Shown here: positions 49,724-62,300 of the stretch, in pieces
How the letters are laid out: each line of letters starts with the position of its first letter
Position numbering within the stretch: the stretch's first letter is position 1
Origin: Lotus japonicus
Lineage: Eukaryota; Streptophyta; Magnoliopsida; Fabales; Fabaceae
Direction of reading: 5' to 3'
NCBI RefSeq assembly: GCF_012489685.1
Contig: NC_080046.1
Span: 62,511,984 to 62,575,983 of the forward strand
DNA length: 64,000 nucleotides
Position numbers and translations under genes: made by a program
The notes under the pieces: model-generated
The model's input: only the letters and a program-made list of their open reading frames with translations
Database searches by the model: none
Told to the model about the DNA's origin: nothing

Positions 49724-52700
49724 CCACAATGCCCTTACTTATTATTTGTTTGTTTTTTTTTCCCAAATGTGTAACCTTCGCAAAACGAGGTCTTGATTTG
49801 TTTATATTTTCCTTGTGGTGGTTTAAAAAATTTGTCGGTATCTCTTACGTTTTACGCTTAAAAAGAAAAAGGCTTAATTCCACTTTTCTTCTCTAAGATC
49901 TATCACGATTTTGCGATTTGGGTCCCCTTATTTTAAAACGAGCAATTTGTGTCCTCTTTATTTGTGATGTCAATAGTTTTAGTCCTTCCGTCAAGATATG
50001 GATGGAGGTAGGTGACATGGTATTCATTAAATTAGATGCCATCCAAGATGTATTTCCACATAGGTAAATAATTTACAAATATTCTTTCTAGAAAAACAAT
50101 TTGAAATACATCATGGCCCATGCACGTGACGATATGAATGTTGGGGTTGGTGGGGGAGTGTATTCGTGGGTTAATATGAGAGTGGTGATGATGGTGCGGT
50201 GGTTGAGTGGTGGTGGTGGGGTGGTGAGAAGAAGAAGAGAGTAGTGGTGGTGATGGGGTGGTTCATTTGTGGTGGTGAAAAGATGGTGGTTGAAGGGAAG
50301 AAGATGGTGGGTTTGGTTTTAATGTATTATTTGATAAGTAAAAATGATTTGGACAATAATGAGCAATGTGGATTTGTTTTTGGGTGTCATGGTAATCAAT
50401 GAAGTCCACATCATCAAATCTGGACGGAAAATTAACGGTTGGACTAAAACTATTAAAGACATAAACAAGGTGATGAAAATTGCTCGTTTTAAAATAAGGG
50501 ATTCAAATCGCACAATTGTGATAGATTAGGGACGAAAAGTAAAATTAAGCCAAAAGAAAATGATTGGCTCATTTTCAATTTTGTGAGGCCTTAAATATTT
50601 TTGATGATGATGTGCGAGTGTACAACTTTGACTTTGTCTATAACGCTATGTTTTAAATACTAATAAATTTAATTAAATAAACAATAATATGAAATAGAAT
50701 TGATTATAATAAAATTATAATTTCATTAGTTAAATAATTTTATAACCCCTGACTGATTTTGTCTTATATTCTCTAATTAAGAATAATAAATAAGAAATAA
50801 TTGGGTGAGAGAGATTTACCACCCGTAATATTCTTATCGGCTTTAATAAGATTGCCACAGTAGGTACACTTAAGGTTTAAACCAAAAATAAAAATAAAAT
50901 ATGAATTCTTTTTTCGTATTTAACATTTCATCAAATTATTTTTCTCTTCATCGGAAAATCATCAAATTATGTTCTATTGCAACCTGCTTAAAATAATACA
51001 AATTAAAGTACAAACAATAAAAGTTAATTTTATTTCTATAAATCCAAATTTAGAAGTAATAATCTTTTTTTTTCAACGTAGGGATGACGTCCTTGTTATA
51101 TAGTCCAATATAGTCTATATTATGGACATATACATGTCCCATGCATAGTACACAGCCATCATTTTATCGCTCGAGTGAAATAAATTGCTATATTTTATGT
51201 GTGTGTCTAAGAAAGCTTTGCCAAGTTCTTCCTCACTTTTACATTTAAGAGCTTGTTTCTAAATCAATTGTTTTTTTAATAAATCAGTTGTTTGTATCGC
51301 ATATGTCAACTTGAAAGTTACCAGGGCCGAGAGTAAAGCCACCAAAGCAACCGCTTTAGACCTCTAAATTTTTATCTTTTTTTATCAAGTAAATTAAAAA
51401 AGACCCCAATTCTTTTTTACTAAGTAAAAACAAAGTCTAAGACAAAAAGCTCCAAAAAAAAATATCTGACTTTAAAATTTGTTTTAGACCTCATTTAGTG
51501 TTGGGCCGGCTCTGAAAGTTACCCCCAAGAAACATTAGTTCCATAATAACCTCACAACTTTAATTACCCGGCTAATTAAAAAAGAAAGAGAAGCGCTAGC
51601 AACAAGTTAATCTTTTTTTTGAAAGTAACAAGTTAGTCAGATACAGAGGAAGGTATTTCTGTTATAATCGATGGCTCAACCTTGGAAGAACCTTCTGCAT
51701 ATTATATGATCACATCAACCATTACTTTTGCTAAAAGTGCTCTGCTTTCGGTTTACTAATCAGATAGCGACGAAGAAAATAAAATGGTAATCTAGCAAGA
51801 GGACCGGTCGTACACGATTTGGAATTTCAAGTCTAATCCAATTTGAAATATTTGTAATTTCAGGATAACATGACCACAGCACTTGAATCAAAGAATCAAA
51901 TCAATATACACTCACCGGGAAAAAATGACAGGAATTTAGAATATTCAATGTTCAGATTAGCGTTCAAACTTTTTTGAAGAATGCTTGTTGTCGAAGAGAA
52001 ACACAATCGTGTAACTTGGAAGAAGTAATACAATTATTTTTCTTTTGGAAGGTTGTAATATAGCTATATTACCCAGTTTAGAAGAGCTTATTTGAGCTTA
52101 TCTGACAGCATAAGCTCTTATGCCAGTGTTTGGGAGAGCTTATGCAAACAGCTTATGGTCTGCCATAAGCTATTTTCAGCTTATTTTCATAAGCTACTCA
52201 GGATAGCTTATGAAAAACAGCTCATGCTTATACACAACTTATTTTTAATTTATTTCAATAAATTTTTAAAAATAGCTTATGAATAAGCAATTATGTCATA
52301 AGCGCTTATGACCATAAATGCTTAATTAAGCTGTTTATCCAAACGGGGTCTTAAAGCTCTAATAGAAAAAAAATGTTTTCGAATTAAGTCTCTCATTTGA
52401 GTAAAGTTGTATATGGGTCAGTAGAACTTTTAAAATTCATAATTTTAGTTCTCACTCGAGTTGAATAGGTCTATATGTTCGGTAAAGTTTTATATAGCAC
52501 GATGCGCATCATTTAATGTGACATCCAAATATGTTTAAGTGGCCTAAGAGAGGTTCTAATGAAACTATATATGAGAGTACTTCGTAAAGAATACTCACAT
52601 GTCTCCTCCTTTTATCTCTAAAGAAAATTAATTTTGTTACACTTTTACCTTTCATTGCACCATTTCAACGTCATTGTCCGATGATGAATGATTTGATATC

Positions 52701-53320
52701 AAGAAAAAAAAAAAGATAAAAAGAGAAAGTGATTGAAATTATAGAAAAAAGAAAATGAGATATGAATAAATTGAAACTATCATAAAAAAATTATGAGGGC
52801 TGCTAATAGTGATCACTTCAACAATATTTTTTTTAACACTACTGTTAAATTCACGTTGTTCCACTAAATTGAAAACGAATTTCATATGGCAGCTTCAACC
52901 CTCATCACTGTCGTATGGGTTGTGCTGCCTTTTTGTGAGATGGACCAGGATTGTGGCTCTCAGGTACTTGCACAAGTCATGGATGGGAACACTATCCTTG
53001 GTGAATTGCTGCTGGCAACATAGTTGGGGTTGAAACATGCTTAGGAGCTTGAACACCGGCAAATAAAATATGAAATTGTTAGTAGGACATTGTTTTTTTT
53101 TTGAGGCCTCTTATTAATATTTTGAGAAATGTTAACAAGACTTTTTTAACACTCTTTTTTTATTAATTAAAATTTATGTATATTCTAATAAATTATATCA
53201 ACATCACTTTTAATTTGGTATGTCCTACATCAATAACATGTTAGAAAAAAAGTGGGAAAGAGAGTTGTTCTAACATTTTCAAAAAAAAGTTGGTGCATTG
53301 GTAAAATACGAACATATGTA
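49724..53320. other. spacer between the two CYP710A genes
   Basis: No gene. It holds a GGTGGT-rich stretch (50180-50300), a segment at 50565-50665 matching 47145-47260, a 270-bp ATAAGC-type dispersed repeat (52081-52350) and AT-rich DNA. Short frames have no motif. The homologous leader of copy 2 starts at about 53321. Confidence 0.5.
52081..52350. repeat. ATAAGC-rich dispersed repeat
   Basis: Bounded by GAGCTTATTTGAGCTTATCT on the left and GCTGTTTATCCAAACGGGG on the right, with many internal AGCTTAT/ATAAGCT palindromes. It can fold into a long hairpin. Similar words occur at 5865-6060. This is a MITE-like repeat common in legume DNA, as I recall. Confidence 0.6.
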
Positions 53321-53785
53321 TGTTTCTCTTGTCGTGAAGGATGTTCCCAACGTCATGACTTAGCTGGATTTCATCTTCACCACCTCTTCTTCTCCCCAAT
53401 CCCCGCCCTTTTACCACCTTTTGCCATCTTCCTCTTCCTCCCTTTGGTTATTACCCTGCCACCATTTCTGCTTCTTCTACACTTTACTCTCTCTACCTAG
53501 CTAGCTACACTCTGCCACCACCACCACCACCACCCACAACACACAAACCCAAACACTACACCATCTCTCTCAATTCTCAAATTCAAAACTCAACATTTTG
53601 ACCTCAACACACCATTTTTGACCTCACTACTTTTTTTTTTTTTTTTTTTATAGTTTTCCCACCTATTATATTCTCCCTCACATACATTTCCTCTGTTCTC
53701 TCCATCAAATAAATTCATTCAACCATCCTCTGCATTTCAATATCAACCTTCTTCCTCCTCTTCTCCATTCCCAAAACCCAAAACC

Positions 53786-55372
53786 ATGATCATGACCAAT
53801 CTCACTTCTTCAACCACACCCACATCAACCTCCCTCTTCTCTTCTTTTTCTTCACTCTCCCTAACAGAGCTATTCCCATACCTCATATGCTTCATCCTCC
53901 TCCTCCTCCTCCTTGAACAACTCACATACCTCACCAAGAAACGCTTCATCCCAGGACCAAACCTCATCCTCCCCTTCATAGGCAACGCCATCCCATTAGT
54001 CAGAGACCCAACAAAATTCTGGGACCTTCAATCTTCCCTTGCAAAGTCCACACCCTTAGGCTTCTCTGCCAACTACATCATCGGCAACTTCATCATCTTC
54101 ATCAGAGACACAGAGCTTTCCCACAAGGTCTTCTCCAATGTCAGACCCGGTGCCTTCCACCTCGTCGGCCACCCCTTCGGCAAGAAACTCTTCGGCGATC
54201 ACAATCTCATCTACATGATGGGCCAGGATCACAAGAATCTCCGCCGTCGAATCGCTCCCAATTTCACCCCCAAAGCACTCTCCACCTACACCGCGCTGCA
54301 GCAAATCATCATCCTCAAACACCTCAAATCATGGGCCGCCGGAAAATCCAGCTCCGCCATCCCCCTCCGTGTCCTGGCCCGTGATATGAACCTTGAAACC
54401 TCGCAGACTGTGTTTGTGGGCCCTTACTTGGGCCCCAAGGCCCGAGAGAGGTTTGAGCATGATTACTACCTCTTCAACGTCGGCCTCATGAAGCTCCCCG
54501 TCGATCTCCCCGGAACCTCCTTCCGGAACGCCAGGCTCGCCGTCGACCGCCTCGCCGGAACACTAGCCACCTGCGCGAAGATGAGCAAGAGCAGGATGGA
54601 GAAAGGAGAAGAGCCTTCTTGCTTAATCGATTACTGGATGCAGGACACGCTAAGAGAAATCGAAGAAACTCGCCTCGCCGGAGAATCACCACCACCGTAC
54701 TCCAGCGACGCTGAAATCGGTGGCTACCTCTTCGACTTCCTCTTTGCCGCACAGGATGCTTCCACCTCGTCGCTTTTATGGGCGGTGGCGCTGCTGGATG
54801 CTCACCCGGAGGTTCTCGCCAGGGTGAGAGAGGAGGTCGCCGGAATCTGGTCGCCGGAGTCGGATGAACTGATAACATCAGAGAATCTCAGGGAGATGAA
54901 GTACACGCAGGCGGTGGCGCGTGAGGTGGTGAGATACCGGCCTCCGGCGACGATGGTTCCTCACATCGCGGCCGAGAGTTTCCCACTGACGGAGTCGTAC
55001 TCGGTTCCGAAGGGGGCAATTGTGTTCCCGTCGGCGTTTGAGTCGTCGTTTCAAGGGTTCACTAAACCAGACCGGTTCGACCCAGACCGGTTTTCCGATG
55101 AGAGAAAAGAGGACCAAATATTTAAAAGGAACTTTCTAGCATTTGGGGCTGGGCCCCACCAGTGTGTGGGTCAGAGGTACGCTTTGAATCATCTTGTTTT
55201 GTTCATCGCAATGTTCGTTTCGTTGATTGATTTCAAGAGGGATAGAACGGACTACTGTGATGAGATCATGTATGTGCCCACGATTTGCCCCAAAGACGAT
55301 TGCACGGTTTTTATGTGTAAGCGGTGCGTACGGTACCCTTCTTTCCCTGCCGTGGAGGAGCTCGTGAAATGA
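53786..55372 (+). CDS. CYP710A: CYP710A sterol C-22 desaturase (copy 2)
   Basis: Intronless, 528 residues. It has a membrane anchor (about 27-47), the FIPGPN hinge, an I-helix AAQDASTSS at about 320, ExxR (EVVRYRPP) at about 379, FDPDRF, and the haem loop [14 protein letters not shown] with Cys at about 460. The I-helix Ala where most P450s have Thr (AAQDA) is shared by both copies and is a family trait, as far as I recall. Predicted reaction: sitosterol to stigmasterol, at the ER, with electrons from P450 reductase. All conserved motifs are canonical, so this is the better candidate for the active enzyme. The leader has CT- and CCA-rich tracts and a T run (about 53632-53649). The start MIMTNLTSS aligns with copy 1's MIMTNLTSF. 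Confidence 0.96.
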   Translation: MIMTNLTSSTTPTSTSLFSSFSSLSLTELFPYLICFILLLLLLEQLTYLTKKRFIPGPNLILPFIGNAIPLVRDPTKFWDLQSSLAKSTPLGFSANYIIGNFIIFIRDTELSHKVFSNVRPGAFHLVGHPFGKKLFGDHNLIYMMGQDHKNLRRRIAPNFTPKALSTYTALQQIIILKHLKSWAAGKSSSAIPLRVLARDMNLETSQTVFVGPYLGPKARERFEHDYYLFNVGLMKLPVDLPGTSFRNARLAVDRLAGTLATCAKMSKSRMEKGEEPSCLIDYWMQDTLREIEETRLAGESPPPYSSDAEIGGYLFDFLFAAQDASTSSLLWAVALLDAHPEVLARVREEVAGIWSPESDELITSENLREMKYTQAVAREVVRYRPPATMVPHIAAESFPLTESYSVPKGAIVFPSAFESSFQGFTKPDRFDPDRFSDERKEDQIFKRNFLAFGAGPHQCVGQRYALNHLVLFIAMFVSLIDFKRDRTDYCDEIMYVPTICPKDDCTVFMCKRCVRYPSFPAVEELVK

Positions 55373-57934
55373 CCACAATGCCCCTTCCGTACTATTTGTT
55401 TGGTTGATGCAATTTTTTTAAAATGTGAAACTTGTCGCAAGAAGTGGTGTTGACTTGTTTATTTTTTCATTGGGTGGATTAAAAATGTTGGTATTTTTCT
55501 TATAAAAGTTTGTGTATGTGAATGTGAGAGGTCATTGGATATGGTGGATGATTGGGTGTTTTTTTGGCAATCAAATCAAATAAAATGATAAGTGAAAAAG
55601 ACACCAACTTCATTGAGCTGGCTCTTTTTAACTTTTGGGATGCTGTTCTGTCTCTGTATTATATATATATGGATATATTGAGATGTTTAAAAATGTGCTT
55701 TTATCTCTTGAGAAGAACATGATTCTACTTGTTGAATTATGAGTCTGAATAAAGGAAAATGTTTCATAGGCTTATGAGGAACACCCGAGAGAAAGGAAGG
55801 GAATAAAGAGAAGGAATGTGATAAGAAATAAGGGATATGGAGAAAATATAAGTGTTTAAAAGATGTATGTAATTTTGGTTCATAAAAACATAACTCGTGA
55901 ACAAAAGAAACATTTGGATGGAAATGTAAGAGTTTAATATATAAGTGAAAGACCTATATTAGCCTTAAGATTTTGTGGTAAATGTATGCCGATGATATCC
56001 AAATCACTTATGCTCTTAGTCTAATAGGGACAATGTGTACTCTTGATGGTGCAATGGCCCTATTAAGAGATCGATGGTGTGACCAAGTCTAATATATATA
56101 TTTGTAAAAAAATTAACATAGTATTATTAGAAGTGATAACATTTTTACCAAAGGGGACACAAATGATGAATTTTTTTTACCAAATGAGTCATTAAAAGCC
56201 ACATACTTTTACACTAAAGTGAGGGCATTTAGTAGTGTAGGAAACAAGTGACTGCAATTTTTATCATATGAGTCATCAAAAAACCACATACTTTTACTAC
56301 TCAAATTTATTTCTAGTGATTTTTTCCAAAATCAAGTGAGGGCACCTGCCCTCACACCCTCTGTCTAAGCTTATATGTATCTTTTATGGAAGATAATTTT
56401 GTTTGAGTCAGAAACATTTTTATTATAATGGTGAGGCTAACTCTCCTAGTGGAATTATTTATCCACAAACTTGAACCCGAAACATTATTTAAGATTTAAG
56501 AGGAATCAAGTATTTACTATTTAAATTAACAATCTATCGGTAATTTTAGGTTACTTTAATAATAGATATTCCTTGTCTAGTTTAATAATATATTCCATGT
56601 CGGAAATTAAAGCGTACAAGTATAATACCAGCGATATTATTTCAACCAACAATGATATGTGGACACCACATCTTTTATATATTTATTTTCACTCATTTTT
56701 ATTATTATCTCTATTCTCTTATTATTTATCATATCTTATACCTTCTCTTCATTATTTTTTATTTTTTTCATATTTTTCTCCTCTTCCCATCCAAAGCGGG
56801 TGAAAGCAACATTATTCTTATAATTTCATAGAAATACAGTTGCAAACGCAGATGCATGTTGAAAGTCAAAACCAGGCCTTGACGAGCTAATGGTTTTTCT
56901 AGAAACTGGATATATCTTCTTATATTTAAGACACGTTCTTATCACATTTAATGTGGACATTTGAAATATGTTTTCTTGAAGAAATTAATGTTGTTAAAAA
57001 ATGACAATCTGAATTGATAGATTTTCAAGTCAAGTTTACGTTTGACCCTTTATCTTTTTTTTATCGTAAATTTGACCCTTTATCTTTTTTTATCGTAAAT
57101 TAAAAAGGTGGATTACTTTTTTTTTTTATAAGCAAATAAAATATATTGAAGAGAAGTACAAGGGGTACTTCAACCCAATATAAATAGGGGGACACAAGAA
57201 AGAAAAAATTAAGAGCTATTACAAATACATTGCCATAGATCCACCCACTAAAAAAAGACCCACCACCCACCACCTCCAAGGAGAAATCTATATAAATCAA
57301 GCCTCATTGGGCGTTGATAAAAAAATAAATACAAGAGTTTTAATACGTAGGTACTATTAATCTAATACTTAACTCGGATGCCACATAACAGACATACATA
57401 TTTAGCGACAGTTTTCTACCGCCGTTATATGCAAAGAGTAACAAGAAAAGGATTTAGTGTTAACCTCTGCCAATAAACACATTGACTTTGTGGTTGTTAA
57501 TGCAACATTCTTAAACCATTAATAATTTTTAAAAATACTCTGCAGTGCAAATTGTGGTGTTTATAAACTGATAGAATGCACATATATCGATTAGTGTTGC
57601 AACTTCCAACCTAATTGTTTGCCACAGATGAGACAGCAAAGTGGAAGCTCAAGTGAGTGGTGTCACAACTCACAAGCACATGGTGCATTAAGTTGGGCTC
57701 TTGGAATTGGCATCATATGATCTTGGCATGGATGCCTATGTCCGAGTGTAATGTTATTGGAGTAAAATGTTGATTTCAAACAAATTTTTTACTGATATTT
57801 TATAATTTTATATTGTTTGCACAATTTAATAAGTTTTTTTTTTTTACTTAAAATGTAACTAAAGTTCTGTAAATGTCAAAGCGCCACAATCGTTTTTGAA
57901 TAAACTTTAATTTGTTGGTAAAACAATAGTTGAG
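55373..57934. other. intergenic, small repeats
   Basis: 3' flank of CYP710A copy 2, then AT-rich DNA. About 56648-56815 looks like a second member of the 47.8-kb MITE family (left AATGATATGTGGACACCAC, right CATCCAAAGCGGG). At 57110-57320 a T-run followed by TATAAGCAAATAAAATATAT resembles the 3' end of a minus-strand retroelement, but no coding part is visible. Confidence 0.4.
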
Positions 57935-58917
57935 AATTAGATTTCCCACCCCTGTTTTAGAATTGCCACCCCATTTAAAAGTGGGGAAAAACCAAAATTG
58001 CCCCTCCGTGTTTTAGTCCAGAGGTTGAACATTCGGACTCCTCCAGAGGTTGAAAATTCGGACTCTGCTAATATTAGAACAGAACAATCAATTCAGATTC
58101 ACTTTTAGAACAGAACAGAACATCAACACTCAGAGCTCTCAATACGTGTGACCCAGAAGCGATACTGAGGTACCCATATCCGACCAAGAATCGCGACCAA
58201 GACCCATGTCCCATATTATTGTCACTGCATTTTCATGTTTCTGTCTTTGTGACAGTATCTGGTTTGAGAGATCCGAATCTTGAAGTTTCATTTTAATCCA
58301 GTTTTTCAACTCTCGGACGTCTTAAAAAAGGGGTGGTAAATTTAATTATCAATCAGTCCGAACCTTATAGTCCTGGAGAGATCCGAAACTTATAGTCCTG
58401 AATTGATCCGAAACCTAAAGTCCTGGATCACTCTTACCAAATGCAGCAGAATGCAGTAAGTTAAGACCAAACCAAAGGCATATTCCTCAATTACAATCTC
58501 AACCACCATCACTGCCTATCACACAACCAACTCTGACCACCATTAATCTTCACCACCAACCCCACCACCAGCCCCATTACTCATTTATCCTACACCATAA
58601 AGCCCTTTACTTCCTATATTAGTCTCATGTGCACCAAAGACATCCTACACCATTACATTATTTATGTATTGTAATTTTGTTTAAATTGGATTATGTAACT
58701 TTTAAATTTTAAAGTTATGTTATTTTTGCTGTAATTGGACTAAAGTCATGTTATTTTAACTGTAATTAAAGAATCCGAACTTATAACTCTCGTACTAGTC
58801 CAAAACATCAACCTCTGGACTAGTATAGAGGTTTAAGTCCCGGAGGGTAGTCCCGGCATTTTTTTAAAAAGACTAGGGTGGCAATTCTAAAACAGGGGGT
58901 GGGAAATCTAATTCCCC
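57935..58917. mobile_element. non-autonomous TIR transposon, about 980 bp
   Basis: Terminal inverted repeats of about 36 bp: left AATTAGATTTCCCACCCCTG then TTTTAGAATTGCCACCC; right end the complement (GGGTGGCAATTCTAAAACAG and on). The same hexamer CAATAG flanks both sides (57924-57929, 58917-58922), part of a possible longer duplication. Inside are inverted ATTCGGACT and CCTGGA motifs and a CCACCA-rich stretch, no transposase. It may be Mutator-like, but the class is not proven. Confidence 0.75.
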
Positions 58918-59347
58918 AATAGCTAGGTCATTTGTGTTTTGGCTATAAGACGGTACTATCCTGGTCAGTGTGCCAGGTCAGATGTCGAACAAAATAGAAA
59001 AGGCAAAGCTGCACATCATGTGATGTGATACATAGTCTCATCATAGGAATTGCCTTTATAGATAAGGCTGTTTAAATGATTCTAGATAAAAGTTGAATGA
59101 TACTTACTACTATTCTTATAGTTTGAACCAAAGTCATTTTATGTTTCTGTCAACTAGTATTCAACCACAAACGAGACCAAGTTAATTGATTGAAAAATCA
59201 AGGTGAAATAGAAGCTGGCTTGGCACAAAATAAAGATATGTTGCCTGTGCATAACGTGGATGGTGAAAAAATGAGGACATGCCATTATCTAGTTTTTTTT
59301 TTTTGGTCAACTGCCATTATCAAGTTAGAATGAGAAGTTTCAAGACT
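58918..59347. other. 3' flank of the MraY-type gene
   Basis: No coding pattern; a short T-run at 59292-59303. Confidence 0.35.
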
Positions 59348-62300
59348 TTATGCTGAAACTAGACCCACATAGCCGCCAAGCAAAGCCAATACAGATGATA
59401 TCAGATATGCACCTAATACAATATTGGGTTCCCTGAACCCACGTAGTTGGAGCCAATAATGAAAGGGCGGCATTCTAAAAAAGCGCCAACTTCCTCCCCG
59501 TAAGCCCTTAGTTATCTTCAAGTACAGTACCTGATGAACAGAAGAGAAAGCAATAAGCACTAGGACTTATTTCTACACATGAAAACGACAGACACCTCAT
59601 ACGATCTTTAAATTCCTAATTCTAGCGACCAAATCAAAGAGCACATAGTTTTCCTGAAACTCAGATAAGATGTTCATGGTCTAACAAATTGAATTATTGT
59701 TACTTGGATAATTAAGAAATACATAGACTTGGACTAGGCATATGACGTTGACATGCTGATAAAGATAAGGAGAAGTATATGTTTAAGCCTACTTGATGCA
59801 TAAAAAAGAAAGGGTGTTGTCCTGCCGATGAAATACAATAACATTTTGTTTTTGGATTATACAAATACTGAAAATGCAGTGACAACATATAATCAAGTTT
59901 TAAGATAAAATTATCGTTAATTGGATTATTAAAACATAGACAAACTAACAAACTTGGACAAGGAAGATGACATTGATGTAATGACAGAGGAAGATCAGGA
60001 AGAAGGATATGGTATATGGTCTTGGCAAACAATATATGCAGAGAAAAATTAAGAAGAGATTAATTTCTATGCACTGACGGCATGTTAAAGATGAGCAACT
60101 CGATGGTAACCAACAAAATGAATAATCCAGTTTCTTATACATTCACAAACAACTCAAAATAGAGGTTTTTTGTGTGTGGAGAAAATAGACATTTCAAAAC
60201 TTTCAGGGAGAGAGACCTCGAGTCTCGAGCCAAAATGTTGTCTACATAAAAAACTACTCTCAATTAGACAACCACAAATTAGAGGCATGACTTAAACTGA
60301 AGAATTTAGAGTCTTCACAGACTTAAACATGAAAAAGGAAACAGGAATCCAGACCCAAAACAAGGAGGGAATGATATATCTAGCGGTAGATCATGATGGT
60401 GTAATAGCCATACTTGAAAACACTAAAAAAATTCAGATGAAATAAATGTATGGAAGCATCACAATTCACAAGCATGGGACAGACCTGAGCGATAACTGAT
60501 GATGACTCAAGTATGAATATTCCAGAAGAAATGAATAGTGGGAAGAACATTCCAGAACATGCAGCCATCGCAGTTAATGCACCACCAAGGGCCAATGATC
60601 CTGTATTTCCCATAAATACAGAAGCTTTGTATCTGTTGTGTAGAAGAAATCCAACACAAGATCCAGCCATTGAAGCTCCAAATATAGCAAGCTCTGGTTT
60701 GGCATATTTAAAATCAACAAATATATCAAAGGAGGCAATTTGCAAATAACGTGAAAGGACCATGTTAAAATCCATGCCATAATTAATAATTCACTGTTGT
60801 ACTCCATAGTACTAAAATGGCCATTTTCAGTATCCTAGTTAAAAAACAAAGGAGGCAATGCAATATTGCTCGGTCTTAAATAGAACTGAGGTTTCTCTTC
60901 TGATCGGTGACAACAGGCATGCAGTAGCAGTATCATAACATGAAAAGTAACCAAAATGTCTTAAGATCCTTATAGTGATGGAGATAATGATGAAGGTGCA
61001 TTGGAACAGGAGAGGGAAAGAAAGAGATCTTGAATAGCATGAACAAAGTTCTCAAAACAGACCTACTTCATCAAGTCATATATTCTATCTTATCGCATTA
61101 GCATAAAGTGCAAAGGCTGCAAGGCAACAGAATAATAGTAAAAAACTGTGAAGTAGAGGTGTATGAGTGTTTTCAAAGTCTATGTTTGAATTGAAAGACA
61201 TGCCACTAACCAGAACATATTGGAAGCACAGCAATTGACATTCCAGTAAAAGCCAATGCAGCAGCACCCCCAGCGAGTCCATCAAGAGCATCTGCTAATT
61301 TAACGCCATGTCCCATGGAAACAAAACAAAATGAAGTCAAAAATTGGTAGTATCGTCCCAAGTGCACAAGGCCCAGAGGTAGCGGTACCAACATCTTCCT
61401 GCATACAGTGAGGGTGAGGAGAAGACATGAATGACTTGTTACCAGGTCAATCAAACAAATATCAAACAACTTAAAATGCAGCTTAGGTATAATGATTAGT
61501 GACTTAACAGCCAACTGCATTTTCAAGTTTATATATAAACAAAATATAAACAAAATTATTCTTACAGTAAAAATGAAATATACAGATATTAACTAAAACT
61601 AATTTGAAAGAGATATGCACAAGCACAGAAGGGGCAAAACGTCATGCCAGTAAAATCTTCACATTATTTTTTAAATCATTGGTTAAACTCAAGCACAGAA
61701 GGGGGAAAACGTCATGCCAGCAAAATCTTTTTATGAGAACAGATATGTGAGTTACCGTCAAAAAAATGTTGATCAGATTAGTGACAAGAAGGTATACATG
61801 CCATAGGGTGAAGATATACTGGTGATGTCCAACCAAAATGAAAACCACATTCCAACTGCTACCTGTGTGATATCAAAATGCAGATTTATAAAACGAAATA
61901 GATGTAAGCAGTGTTAATGAAAAAAAAAACTAAAGTAACGACCCTATTTTAGTCTTGGTTTTTTCACTTCCAATTTAGTCCCTCCAACACCAGCTCTTGC
62001 AATTTGGAATCTCACTTTTCAAAATTTGCATCAATTTTATATTTCCACGAGGCAAATTTTGACGCAGAAGAACTAAATTGAGGTGAATTTGGACTCATGA
62101 GATATTAGATTGCAAAAATTGACCAGTGAGGCAATAAATGGAATAAAAAATATCAGTGAGAGGCCCAAAAAGGAGTTTTTCAGTGTCAACAATCAATAGT
62201 TCAATTAGCCTGAACATTAATGCATTTAACAGAAAATAAAAAAGTGATCACCTCTGAAAGAACTTCTGCCATTGCAGGCAAACCTCTCCAATGATTCTTG

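Noticed and set aside
50180..50300. GGTGGT-rich stretch as a glycine-rich protein gene
   Set aside because: Simple-sequence DNA with no signal peptide and no extended frame.
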